In this document: piece after piece, positions 23,789 through 34,933 of the stretch
Numbering within the stretch: position 1 is the first letter of the stretch
Layout of the letters: each line of letters begins with the position of its first letter
NCBI GenBank assembly: GCA_024516155.1
Contig: JAJJXM010000024.1
Coordinates: 310,001-374,000 of the forward strand
From: Pyronema omphalodes
Lineage: Eukaryota; Ascomycota; Pezizomycetes; Pezizales; Pyronemataceae
DNA length: 64,000 nucleotides
Reading direction: 5' to 3'
Translations under genes and position numbers: made by a program
The notes under the pieces: model-generated
Databases searched by the model: none
What the model saw: only the letters and a program-made list of their open reading frames with translations
Told to the model about the DNA's origin: nothing

Positions 23789-24109
23789 TTAAAGTGTGGT
23801 TTGATTAAACACCTTTTTTTTGTACCACAGGGAACCAGATACCCCATGTGTCACATAGTCAATCCACAACACGCCAGTATTGGTATCGTTATAAATGTCA
23901 TATGCTATGGGGCGATTCAAAACCTTGTGGGTGTCCGACATGGTGTGTTTGCCGGTTACAAAAAAAAAATCAAACAGAATCGGCAGACAGAGATACAGCA
24001 GGGCCATAAGCGCGGAGCCGGAGGCGTAAAATTTCCAGTCGATATATTCTTTTGCGCAGTACCTCCCCATCAGTACAGTATTCACTTTGCGACCCTGGCT
24101 AGCGGCCAC
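23789..24109 (-). pseudogene. possible membrane-protein fragment next to the repeat element
   Basis: An open frame of about 106 codons with a hydrophobic segment (ALMALLYLCLPILFDFFFV) and a polar tail (SDTHKVLNRPIAYDIYNDT). It looks more protein-like than the neighbouring chance frames, but I do not recognise it. It reads straight into the right terminal repeat of the GTGTTTA element at 23832, and a plausible continuation is not seen on the far side of that element. It could be an interrupted gene, an internal exon, or chance. Confidence 0.25.
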
Positions 24110-25944
24110 TATTAGGGATGCACTTATAGGACAACAATATGCCTAATCAAGTTAGATGTGTATTTTTTCCTACTCCGCTAGTCAATCTTCTAGGTAAATC
24201 TGTTACCAAGTGTAAGATCGACTTCTTAGTAAAACTTCTTCGGGGGTACGTGTTGCTCATCAAGAGCTTGAATGGACTACTGGCGTCTGAGGATTAGGAG
24301 GTATTCGAGGAGGAAGAGCATGGGTATTGGGGCAGATAATATACTGCAGAATTATTGCTTCACGTGTAGTTTTATGAAATATTTTTTCTCGCCTAAAGTC
24401 TCGAGCGTCTCGAGACTTACGAGACTGAAATCCCACGAGACGAGACGTCTCGAGACCAATGGCGGTCTCGTCTCGTCTCGTCTCGTGTGCATACCTAGCC
24501 ACTGTATTCCTGACCTCGATGGCAGGCATGCAAAATGTAAATGTTCAACTGCTTACACATGAAAAAGAGAGGATAGGTAACCCTCGAGATGTCAGACAGG
24601 TTTGACAATTCCTCCCGGCAGATAAGTTTGATTGTTACTGCAAAGAATGGGAAGGCATGCTTTGGGCCATGTATCGGCAACCTGCGTATTTAGAGACTAT
24701 ATAGGAATTGACGTGATGCTCTAATCAAGGCCTTTTTTCTCCATGCAAACCATTCCGTTCCATTTTATCAGGAAGGAGAGTTCTGTTTCACTTGGTTGTG
24801 TTTATACAATTTCACGCACCATTAAGCATTAGCAAAAAGATATTACTGTGATAATATTCCAAGCTTTGAGAAAGGAATACCCGATGAATACCCTCGTTCT
24901 GTAAGGGTATGTCAATGGATTCAGGGTCAAATTTTGCCCTTTGGTAAGACAATTTATCCAAACCCACGCTTGGTAATTTCACCTATACTAGTGGTTGAAT
25001 GTATGACGTAACTAGTAAATTTTTAGCCAAGCAAAGCTAAAATTAGGGCATCAAGATTTATCGACTTAGCTGCAGGTATAGATGACAGGTGACATACCCG
25101 TCATGATCAGATTATAACTTGCATATGTATTTATCAGATGAAACACAATGGCAGAAACCTTGTTATTGGAATGAGCTACGGACGAATTTGTAGTATTCTA
25201 TCAAGCTGCTTTTTCAGTTACAACCATATTCTGGTCATATTGTGTGAGATATACGGGTAAACTACTTGGTGCCCTCTGAATCTGTTAGTTTTGTCTTCCT
25301 CGGTTATGGCTTTTCGTTTGCCTAGTTGACTTGGGTCGAGTGACATATGATGGCGGTAACTCTTATTGTTGGTTCGCGGGATCTAGAATTGAATGAAGCA
25401 ACCTGTAAAATATCAGGGACTGTAAAAGCACGCCAGAATCTACAGGGAGTATTTGTAATTCGGCTAGCATTGGTAAACAGTCAATCTATTAAACAATTTA
25501 TCCAATTTCTAGTTCCGGTCTAGTGAAAACCTCTGCGCAAATCATTCATGACTCTCGCCCATATCTGCACGGTTACAGTTTTCTGGGGCTGGAAACCTGG
25601 TAAAAGCCTACGTATTACCACAGCGAATAAATTACCGCACAGATCTGAGGAACCCAGCTCAAACGAGATGCCATCATATTTATCATTTTTCTGAGCTGTT
25701 AGCGCAAAAGAGTATGCGCTTGAGAAAGTTGCATGTATTTTGACACAGGTTTTAGGGATTCGGGTGATCACCTGCGCTACATGACGCTACCGTCGCCGCG
25801 GCACCGCGACGCCTGACAACCAACGCCGAACCGGGACTTTAACATCGCATCGGCATCCTGTACTGTACACTCATCGTACTTCCACTTTTGACACTTTGCA
25901 CCTTCCATCCTTCGAATTGTGTTACACTCGGAAAATTTTGAATA
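24110..25944. other. intergenic with a GAGAC/GTCTC block
   Basis: No supported gene in about 1.8 kb apart from the block at 24397-24486. The frame at 25520-25771 minus has no known motif. Confidence 0.4.
24397..24486. repeat. GTCTC/GAGAC inverted and tandem repeat block
   Basis: Over 90 bases nearly every base belongs to GTCTCG or CGAGAC. The units occur as inverted pairs (CGTCTCGAGAC, ACGAGACGTCTCGAGAC) and as a direct tandem (GTCTC GTCTC GTCTC GTCTC). Such blocks can be subterminal parts of non-autonomous hAT-like transposons, but no element ends were found. Confidence 0.75.
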
Positions 25945-26384
25945 ATGAAGCTCGCCAATCTCTTTATGCCTATCGTTGTAGCAGTTGGTCTCACTGCAGG
26001 TATGTTCTATATATTATTCTTGATGGCAGTTAGGATTCGTTTCTGATGTTTTTAGGTGTTCTATGTGCCGGTCAACATTGTGAACAAATATCTAAAATGC
26101 CTTCAGCAACCATCCCCGCTTCCGATGCACCCACGACTGGTGTCTCTAGTACTCTCAGTACTGCTTTCCTAGAGAAGCAAGCCTCTACAGCAAGTTTCGG
26201 TAACTCCACTAAAACAGCTATTGAAAAATTACCTACAGTCTCAGTAGTACGCTCAGCTGAGAAAGGCCCTCATTGCTATTGGACACCATGTGGTTCATAT
26301 GATCGTTGTGGAGTTGGGTATCGTAACATGAAGGAGCAACTATGTAGCAAATTCCAGACCAACTTGCGTTGCTGTGCTTTCTAA
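25945..26384 (+). CDS. secreted CxWxxC protein with terminal CC
   Basis: About 127 aa from exons 25945-25999 and 26056-26384, phase-1 intron right after the signal peptide (MKLANLFMPIVVAVGLTAG). A Ser/Thr/Ala-rich spacer (residues about 25-85, likely O-glycosylated) leads to the cysteine part: HCYWTPC, RC, LC and a final RCCAF before the stop. The layout C-x3-C-x5-C-x13-C-x8-C-C matches 17278-17623 and 20143-20430, with the same intron place and phase. The long Ser/Thr linker is special to this member. Two extra cysteines lie just after the leader (LCAGQHC). Secreted; role unknown. Confidence 0.75.
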
Positions 26385-28093
26385 ATTTTACATTAGGATA
26401 TGGCGTCTATCAGGATAAATAGGGAGATACCCAGTTATGATGCTTATGATATTCACGAGGTTTCTGTTTTGGGCGGTATTGAATTCTGTGTAACATTATA
26501 TCCACACTTTATCCGATCAAATGGACAAGGGCTTTTGTATTATTTTATTTTGTTAACCAATGGAATGTTGAGACGGAATTGTTTACATATCAGGCCTTCT
26601 GACTGAGCCATGCTGTCGAGTGCCATCGTGAAGTCGCTAGATTTTTGTGCCTAACTGCTATTTCTTTGCTTGTTCCCGGGATTCTGCATACAGCAATGCA
26701 TTGTACAGGGTTCCGTCAGGGCGCGCAAGGTATATACATATACTTTCAATCTCGCGCTTGTGGTACTTTTAGACTAACTGGAACACTTCCCGTAGTGACC
26801 TTCCGGGGTACAGAGTAGATGCATCAATGACAGGCCAGATGCACCTCTCAGAGAATAGAAATTGGTTCAATGGTCCAGGATCTTGAATAGAAAAGATATA
26901 TGGATCAGGACATACCCGTGGAGGTGCCCGGATGCCCTTCGGGCCTGCTGTTCCCCTCAAGTAAAACGACTTTCAGGCCGGATGGAGAATGATACCAGTT
27001 CGCGAATCGAGGCTTGATATAAATGAACCGAAAAACTGTTCTTTGGAAACTGGTAATGCATGACTGCTATAGATTAACGGTGCGATATATGCCCTACCTC
27101 GGCTGTCCACATGGTATGCCAATTGTGTAACGGTGAGCGAATAATCTGTATGCATGAAAAACAAGGTACATCGCTTAATATTGCGTGAGATTTCATGAAT
27201 CATCGAATCGTAGCATAGTTAGGTGCATAACGGAGTATCGAACAGAAGTTGAGAAAGACAGAATAAAAATACGTAGGTTTTTGTAACTTCTTGCCTCCAA
27301 GTTATCATAGTTAGTGGCAGGTCAAATAAATCTATGATCAAAGAAGTCGTTTATTCTGGTTACCTGTTGTGAATGGTGTAAACAGAGATCAACTACAAGG
27401 TGCTTCAAGAACAATTTGTTCACTGACTTTAGTTCTGTTAATCATGGAGACGGAAGTAATTACCGTAGCTCGAGTTTTTTTTATTCAACCGGACTTCGTT
27501 ATGTCTACTTTTCTGATTCCTGTGTTTCAATTGATTTGGTACTCCATTCACCACTCACCAATACCAAGGTATCGCGGAGGTTGATAGCCTACTTCTCATT
27601 AACGGCGTGCATACTATGAGATGAAGTGAATCAAATCTCGCCTGTATTCTCAGAGCAATGTAACGGTGATAGGAGTTAGAGGTATCCACCGCGCCTACAA
27701 CAAAGCGGTATATGACGTTATCGAGACAGCCGAGCATGGGGGCAGCTGACCGACATTCATTTTCGGAATGACCAGTACATTTTGACGTTTTGGTCTGATC
27801 TACGAGACCTTCTTAGTACCTCTCCGTTGTCTTGTAGATGGGGTAGTTACCCATTGCGTTCAAACTGCACATACGGGTTTCCGCCGGATCAAACTCCAAC
27901 TCCAACGGTCTACAATCAGTAGACTGACAGGATAGTCGAAGTATTTTTAACCATCAAGAACGGCAGAAAATGGTATAAAGTCCCCAATACTTCGCACATC
28001 AATTCTCAGTTACATCATTCATTCTCTCGAAGATCAACATCTACCCACGTCTATTCTCCACAGCTTCTATCGACAGAACATCTATTTTCAACA
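26385..28093. other. intergenic
   Basis: No gene could be supported in 1.7 kb; frames on both strands are short and lack motifs. The last 120 bases hold the TATA box and the CT/CA-rich leader of the next gene. Confidence 0.45.
27974..27979 (+). promoter_or_regulatory. TATA box of the gene at 28094
   Basis: TATAAA lies 115 bases before the ATG, followed by a pyrimidine-rich leader ending CAACAATGG, a good fungal start context. Confidence 0.5.
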
Positions 28094-28536
28094 ATGGCGA
28101 GAACCTTCTTGTACTTGTTTACTATTTTCTTTGCTGTTATAGCTTTGGCCACAAGTATACACTCCACATCTCCCCATTCTCACCTCATTTTTCGAGAAGC
28201 ATAGACTGCCTTCCTGAGTCATCTCGACGTTTTCAACACATTCTTTAAGACTCAATTGACTGACAAACACCAGGCACCACTGCACAGTTACCTGATTCTG
28301 TCGCTATCCCTTCTGAATCATGCACCTGGTCCCGCTGCGGCGTGCAACGTCGTTGGCAATGGCTCGCTGAAAAGATGAGCAAATCTGATGCAATTTCATC
28401 CGGCCGCCATTTGGCATCCGAATTCAAGCACGATGGCATCAAAATCACCCAGAATGCTCACCACGGACCCGAGTGGGAGGTTGCTGCATCATCTTGCCCA
28501 TTCATGAGACAGGCAAGGAAAATGGGAATTTTGTAA
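28094..28536 (+). CDS. secreted CxWxxC protein, divergent member
   Basis: About 107 aa from exons 28094-28154 and 28274-28536; phase-1 intron directly after the signal peptide (MARTFLYLFTIFFAVIALA). The mature part starts with SCTWSRC, like the C-x-[WY]-x-x-C of the genes at 17278, 20143 and 25945. After that comes a long helix-like, Lys/Glu/Arg-rich region and a single further cysteine (SSCPF). The terminal CC pair of the family is missing, so only three cysteines remain. It may be a diverged member that lost disulphides, or a separate type sharing the leader and motif. A TATA box lies 115 bases upstream. Confidence 0.7.
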
Positions 28537-29175
28537 ATAGCCCTGGTTAAAGGTTGATTGGTTGGATACTTTGGTTTGAGCATGTAGGGTACGGATTGAG
28601 TCGCCTGTTATTGAGATTTGATTTGAAGTTTGAGGTTGTAATTTGGGTGTCTACAATGTTATCAGAAAGTTTGGTGAAGATTTCCATAATGGTTGTTAAT
28701 GAAGTGCATTGGAGCTAAGATGGAAATAATCGCTGACTTTCATCCAATCTGTACTATCTCTGTCGTTTTGCGCTTATTTGCCGCATCGGGGGGTTTTTTT
28801 TCCCGACCCTTCAATGCAGCTCAGACACTGTGCTTCAAAGTGCTATGGTCCGCCCACTCTCTTGATCGCCCCTTGTCTCTCGTAGGCGAATTTGTATTTG
28901 TAATCATGCCCCGAGAACTCCTTCCGTCTTTGCCCAGCTGAACTCTTCGTCCAGCAACTCTTCAAATAATCCTAGACTATACGTGGCTCACTCGGTAAAC
29001 ACTGTTTTCTCCAAACCTCCCGCATTGACAAAACCTGAACATGCGTCTTAGCCACCTCGTAAACATCCACGCACTGGCAACTGTCACGCCGTGAATTCTC
29101 CTTAGGATACTGCTCCTGAGCTGTGCTCCACTGTATCTTCTTTCTTTCGCCAACCCGATCCACAACATCGGTAAT
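28537..29175. other. intergenic
   Basis: No supported gene. Short overlapping frames on the minus strand at 28972-29192 contain a few cysteines and might be a terminal exon of the minus-strand model upstream of them (29176-29826), but no splice pair was clear. Confidence 0.35.
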
Positions 29176-29826
29176 TTATGCAATCTGAACAAAGCATAGA
29201 TGGCTGCCGTAACTCGGACGTGGGACGAGCATTGTTTCGGCTTTCTTCGATGATCGGGTATCGTCGCTGACCTTAAAGCAATGCAGGAGCAAGTGGTTCA
29301 AGACATGTGCATCAACGAGGCCAATTGCACCGATTACCAAAACCTGCCTATAAAAGTGGGTCAGTTCCTCGTGCGAAGGAATGAACCAAGAAACGCGTAC
29401 TTTAGTGGTGTTTCCAACTACCTTGTCGTCAATAGCGTTGCCTGTGATGTATGCGTAAGATTTGACGATTTGTGTAGCCATCTTCGTTTGATTATCGCTT
29501 CGGAATGTGATCCATCACAGTGCTCGCCGACGCGCGTTGTATGTACTTCACATACCGTATCCGAGTTGTACTGCCGCGACTTCAGAGGGAATTGTAGTTA
29601 CATATCGATGATCGGCCACAGGTCTGGGTACAAATTGCTGATTTGAAGCATGTTGAATGGGGGCGGTTGATATCGTAGACTGTTGAGGACGTTGTGAAAA
29701 CTCTCGTTGACGCGAGGATCGATCTGCAGCGGGGAAATGAGGCTCTGCTCGGAACCCGGGCGGGGACGTAGGGCAGGACACTGCTCTAGTTCCGGGCGCT
29801 CCCGTTACCACCACCAACAGAAGCAA
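29176..29826 (-). CDS. possible secreted protein of unknown type
   Basis: Tentative two-exon minus-strand model: 29826-29556 and 29441-29176, phase-1 intron (donor GTATGT, acceptor TCACAG), about 178 aa in one frame. The N-terminus MLLLVVVTGAPGTRA resembles a short signal peptide and is followed by a Pro/Ser/Gln-rich region. It has only three cysteines and no known motif. The stretch 29600-29810 has a diverged copy at about 33914-34115, where the frame is shifted, so that copy would be dead. It may itself be a decaying gene. Confidence 0.3.
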
Positions 29827-30726
29827 ATGTATAAATAGAACTCAAGATGGCCTAAAACGGTTCATTTTCAATCGTGGGATTTTATTCACATTAAATTGAC
29901 TAACGTCTCATAAAAGACATGGTTTTCCCTCTGCATTGTGATAACAATGTGTAATAACTGAATACTAACTCAATACTGTCGCCGGTAAAAGATTATGCAG
30001 TACTGGGGCTTGCAAAGCTCAAAAATGTCAGTTTAATGCAATTTTAAAGAGAATCCAATACTGTGATATTTTGTTGGGCGATGGTTGTTTCTCACTGCCC
30101 AATTGTCATCCATCAAGCATATGGCAGTTTAAAGCGTTAAAGGCCCGGGACAACGGTGGTTCTTTGTAATAAGAAATATATTTAGGGCGAAATTTAGATC
30201 GCTCATTTTGTTACTGAACCAGTACTGTAAAGCTTTGCATGCCTAAAACATCGAGGCCCTTCTCGGTTTGTAAATCACATGTTGCATGAAGAGAGAGGTT
30301 TATAGAATTGGCTCTATACAAATTTCGACTTCGTTGATCAAGAATAAAAATCAGCGATTGAGTTGCGGATTGATCGCATCACATGCATATTTCTTTTTGG
30401 GAGCAAACGTTGAACAAGCATTGGCGATCCATTCGTTACAACTGCGTTTAGTTACCATGGAAGCGAGGTTCGACCGTTCGGATGTCTCGCAGCCCCGCTA
30501 AAGTAGCGTTTAATATCCGATTTAAATATGATGACCATACATAACATAGTTCTATGTAGAAGTACTAATTCCATATCCTTTACATCTTGGAAAATTAAAA
30601 CCACAACGAAGCATACAAATAAGAAACCCAACCCACGAGATTCAAAGCCAAAGATCATGAACCCCAACGTGTATCAGTGCATGAATCCATCTGATCTCAT
30701 AGAACACCCTTTCCAAAACTCCAGAC

Positions 30727-31043
30727 CTATTTGCGGCAACAGACTGCCTTGACTCCGTGGTTGGTTGGCGAGCAGTATGCTGCGTTTTTGACTTGATAGT
30801 CTTGCTTGCACTTCTCGTTACAGCCTGTGGCGTAGCAATCCCACTGAGGATCGCGCTTTCCGAAGTGGTTGGTGGCATTAGAAGATCCAGCAGGGTGATC
30901 AAGGGCGCTGGCTTTCTCGAGAGGAACAGCTATTCTGGTCAGTATAAAAAGCTAAAGGTGAAACGAGAAAGGTGATTGTAGCTACCGGCAGAGAAAGCAG
31001 AGGCGGCAAAAATCATAGACGCGGCAACGATAGAGAACTGCAT
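30727..31043 (-). CDS. defensin-like secreted peptide, copy A
   Basis: About 86 aa from exons 31043-30986 and 30929-30727, phase-1 intron after the signal peptide (MQFSIVAASMIFAASAFS). A propeptide of about 30 residues ends in GKR, a Kex2 site, releasing a mature peptide of about 41 residues. Its six cysteines follow C-x4-C-x3-C-x10-C-x10-C-C (DCYATGC, NEKC, YC, VCCRK). The C-x3-C spacing recalls cysteine-stabilised alpha/beta peptides, but the closing CC instead of C-x-C differs from classic defensins, so the fold is an inference. The paralogue at 34934-35277 shares leader, intron, Kex2 site and every cysteine. The acceptor at 30930 was chosen because the earlier AG gives an immediate stop. 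Confidence 0.8.
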
Positions 31044-31426
31044 TCTGGATGTTTAATGATTGATAGTTGCAATGATTTTTCGGCGGATATGGTTGCAAAG
31101 AGGGCCAATTATGGTTATTCTAAAAAGAGGAAGATTGAGGCGGAAGTATTGGGTTTTTAATTTTAGAGATACAGGAAAAATAGATATCTATATAGTATTG
31201 AATCCTTTGGTAATCTCCCCCGTCATTACATATCCTTTTCCCCTTCCCTCCGTGCCCTTTATCATTTCTTACATCATATCTGATATACCTTAGAACCTTG
31301 CTCCAACGTGTCATGTTTACCCCTTACTGGTAATATTCCATCAAATACGGACAGAAGGGCACTGTTTGCAAGTTGTTTTCAAGACTCGATGGCAAAGATG
31401 CAGTTTTTGCAGACCATTAACTGCAG

Positions 31427-31434
31427 TATTTATA
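31427..31434 (-). promoter_or_regulatory. TATAAATA box, unit A
   Basis: TATAAATA on the minus strand inside a block (GTATTTATAA) conserved with 35429-35436 in unit B. It lies 384 bases from the ATG here but 152 bases in unit B, because unit A has an insertion between them. Confidence 0.5.
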
Positions 31435-31522
31435 AAGTTCTTCTTGGTTCAAAACTTCACATACCACGTCTTCAACGACAATGTTTCAACATCGTGATCT
31501 ATAAAGTTGATCGGATACAATA

Positions 31523-31962
31523 ATAGGGGTCGTCAAAAAAGTGGCTGAAAGCTGGCTAAAGAAGGTAGCGTAGACTTCTGTTGTTATCATTGGCTTGCTG
31601 ATTTAGCTTGCAGTAAGGCACAGTTCTTCGCAGTAACGTGCATTTGTTTACAGTGACGTGCATTTGTTTGCAATAACGTGCATCAATAAAGTTTCATTGG
31701 GCTGCAACTTTTTGATCCAAGAAAAAATTAGTTATATGAGGTTAACAGCATTGGGATAACGCATAGGAGTCAGAGGAGGACGGGGAGCTGAGTCAAATTA
31801 GTGCATAATAGGAACCAGCAGACAAGGCGACCTCCTCACGTTACTTTCTGCTTCAACCGACCTTCACGGTTAAACATTGACTTCGTGTGGATTACACCAT
31901 CTGTCAAGTATAGGTGCTCGTTTCTCCAGCCAGCTTTTAGCCACTTTTGTGATAACCCCTAT
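31523..31962. mobile_element. TA-flanked MITE, 440 bp
   Basis: Terminal inverted repeats of about 35 bases: left ATAGGGGT then AAAAGTGGCTGAAAGCTGGCT; right, inverted, ATAGGGGT then AAAAGTGGCTAAAAGCTGGCT. Both ends are flanked by TA (31521-31522 and 31963-31964), fitting a Tc1/mariner-type target. Inside are three near-identical tandem units containing AACGTGCATTTGTTT. No coding sequence. It is absent from the matching place in unit B, so it inserted after the duplication or was lost from unit B. Confidence 0.8.
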
Positions 31963-32822
31963 TATTCTCGAATACGATAAGCCATTCTGCACCTCTGCAA
32001 CATGCACTTCTTGACAAGAAGATCGTAAGATACAGTCAACTATCTTGGCGGCTACATAAATCAAAAAATAATTTAGAAGTCCCCACTGACCTATATGTAG
32101 TATCGAAGATGACTTGTCAGCTTATTCCATCTAAGAAATTTCATCCTTACATCTTACGATATACTAAAGGTGTAGAACTATGCTGATAGCTCAAGGTAAA
32201 AGAAAATACAAGGATTAAGCAAGAATTAGGATTTCTTCACTCTATAAAATCGGAGGTTGCTTCAAAAACACGCGAGAAGCTCTATAACTGAATAAACTGT
32301 GCATTGCGAGGGTGCATATGAACATAATGGTATAAGAGAAGGAGTTGAGTTGGTCTGCAATACGAAAAAGGAGATACTCCACACGACATTCTCCCGTTGG
32401 AAAATTCTGTATAATCACCGTAACTGAAGAATGTCGTCCCTGGTGTCTTGAACCCCTCTTAAATCTTAATAACTGTACGCCGGGAAATAAGCCAAGCATC
32501 TGATATACTTAGCTTAAAACAGCTGCCCGAGCTGCGAATCATAATTAATACAGTCTGCAGCTATTTTGAGTCAGAAAATACTTACCTCTGTATATCTTGT
32601 TTTGGAAATTCTCTTCGATCAGAGGTACTGGTGCAGACCAAGGTGATTTTCCGCCGTGATAGAGTGTATTCTTACTTGGGATTAGTTGATGATCGCCATT
32701 CACACGACTCATGAGAATTTCAAATTATAGATAACCTACATGTCGATCTTCTACTTATTATTTCTTTTTGCCATGGTATTGCTTGATGTAATAGTGATCG
32801 TGGGTGCTTGAGGTAAATCATC

Positions 32823-33909
32823 TAAAACTTTCTCAACATACCGCCACTGATACGGCCCGCGAGAAGAATTCCTCAGTTTGAAGAACATCTCTACTAAATT
32901 TACGGATGGCAAGACTTTAGTAGTCCAAGCACTGGTTGAAAAAGACCTCGCAACTGTATAGCTAGTTTACGGGGTAAGAGCGTAAACCAGGTAAAATTAA
33001 CTGACAGGTTGTAGTTAGATAGTGCAGTTTTGGCGCTCCGGATGCACAGTTGGTTCAGATTCGCGGGGTCCGTGGAACCGGTGGACTGCTGTTTCAAGGG
33101 AGTGGCTGAAAACGGTCAGGATGAAAAAAGGAAAAAAAAAAAAGAAATAATAACTTCAGCAATGAACATATACGTCTAAGAACGATTAAATGATGTGCAT
33201 CACATCACATTCACAGATGCGTTTGCATTATCAATTTTAGAACCGGAGAGCTCACTTAATATAGTGCGGGGTATAGAATTTCCTTTGCCACTGAAGACCA
33301 CTGTGATGATTCTACGCCATGAAATGAGGTGGGGTATGATGTTGGAGTATTTTGAAGGCCTAGTGAAAAAAAAAAAAAAAAAGTAAATTAAACAAAAAAA
33401 GAGGAAATAGAACAACCCGACAGATGTCTGGCGTTCACGCTGAGCCTTAAGTACGATTCAAATAACCGTGAAAGAATGATCAATTCTGTTTTTGCGTTCG
33501 TTTCTTTTCGGTGTAAGTCCCCACAGCTTCGTTTAAACGAAAGTATAAGGAGCTCAAACTACTGACCAGACAGAAAAACTACTTATGGACCTTAAATGTT
33601 TTGCCACAATTACGAAGAGCTCAATTGCTTCCGGAAGCCAAGCTCATTACTTCGGAGCCGTTTCCTACAGCTATAAATGAACCTGTGATTCAATGTTTAG
33701 ACAACTACTACAGGTTTTAATGGTGATGACAGATCCTTTTCGTGGAAGCCTCCCTTAACACTCTGGGACTTTTACCAGGTAACTGACGTTATTCGAGGGC
33801 CAGTCTATGGGCGCAGGTCGAGCTTTCATTACTATATAACCAGCACTGTGTTGCGAGCTAAAATCCAGCCATAGCGACCTGAAGGGGCTGGGACAGATTT
33901 CACAATCTC
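32823..33909. other. spacer between the duplicated units
   Basis: Holds the hAT fragment and a run of 17 A (about 33366-33382). No gene seen. Confidence 0.4.
32943..33095 (+). mobile_element. 5' fragment of the hAT family seen at 20962
   Basis: About 150 bases align with the left end of the hAT element: AGACCTCGCAACTGTATAGC against AGACCTCCCAACCGTATAGC, then GTAAACCAGGTAAA, GTGCAGTTTT, CAGTTGGTTCAG and GGTCC blocks in order. The rest of the element and the right terminal repeat are missing. It sits just outside the end of duplication unit A. Confidence 0.75.
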
Positions 33910-34933
33910 TTGCAGTTATATATTGATGATTGTACGCATGTAACGGTATGAAGTGCTGATTTGAACTATATATGAATGGGGATGGTTGATATTGTAGACT
34001 GTAGGGACGTTGTGAGATGATCCTCGATGACGCGAGGAACGATCCGCAGCGGGGAAGGAGGCTCAGTTCGGAACCCGGCCGGGTGGGGCCATAGGGCAGA
34101 ACTTTAGTCTAACTCTACACTATCGGTGTTCGCTTTTTTATCGCCACTGACCGGACCAAATAGGCCGCGAAATCGGTATAGCCTGATGTCTAAACCTTCA
34201 AAAGGGTTCTTTTCAGTCGACGTGGCGTTGAATTGACAAATTTTCTGTTACAGTAATGACGTTCATGAAAAGTCACTACATGATAAAATGTAAAAATTCC
34301 CGAATAGTGATTAGTCAATATTTCAGCGTTTCCGACGAGGGTTCCTGAGCCTCAATGTCATCCACCGAGAATATGACGGTTCGAGACGTTGAACCCCTGA
34401 ATTGCCGTAGTTTTTTTTTAGATAACGAAGCTATTCAGGAATGGTAAAGCTCTGCTTGTTAAAAACATTAAGGCCCTTCTCATTTTTTACAGCTCATGTT
34501 GCTCGAAGCGGGAGATTCATGGAATTTGCTCCATACAGATTTTGACTTCACTTCCTAAGAATTAATGATTAAGCTGCATATTCACCGAATTATGAGCATT
34601 TTGTTCTTCGGTAGCAAGCGTGCAACCAGCATTGATGATCCATTCCTCGCGACTGGGTTTAGGTACCATGCAAGTGGGGTTCAACCAATATGTCTCGCAG
34701 CCCCGCTAACGCGGCGTTTAATATCCGATTCAAATATGCCGATCGTATATATCATTTTCATATGTAGAAGTCCGGATTCTACATTTCTTACATCCGAGAA
34801 AAATAAAATCCTAAGCAAACACGCAAACAAAAAACGAAATCCACCAAAAAACGAAATCAAAGACCATGAACCCCAAAGCTTATCAGACCACCAAAGAAAA
34901 ATTCATAAACCGTCGTAAATCTTTTTCAAAGCT

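Larger units (their letters stand above)
22100..23832. mobile_element. candidate TIR element made of GTGTTTA repeats
   Basis: Ends are imperfect inverted repeats: CCCTATGGTAC at 22100-22110 and GTACCACAGGG at 23822-23832 (10 of 11 match), with AACC on both outer sides as a possible 4-bp target duplication. Inside, the left arm (22130-22660) is a series of palindromes such as GTGTTTAGTTAAACAC and GGTGTTTATTTAAACA. The right arm (23340-23755) is a direct tandem of GGTGTTTAAA/GGTGTTTAGTA units. A unique core of about 0.6 kb lies between. No transposase is seen. I know of no named family like this; the boundaries are inference. Confidence 0.5.
29595..32822. repeat. segmental duplication, unit A
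   Basis: About 3.2 kb that aligns in order with 33910-37032 with heavy divergence. Anchors include GACGCGAGGA, GTCTCGCAGCCCCGCTAA followed by GCGTTTAATATCCGAT, the defensin-like gene, CGGCTACAT, and ATTGCTTGATG near the end. Unit A carries a MITE (31523-31962) and an extra stretch of about 230 bases (31110-31345) that unit B lacks. Confidence 0.8.

Noticed and set aside
29281..29646. Plus-strand 121-codon frame with ten cysteines
   Set aside because: No signal peptide or splice sites to provide one; the opposite strand has a better two-exon model over the same DNA.
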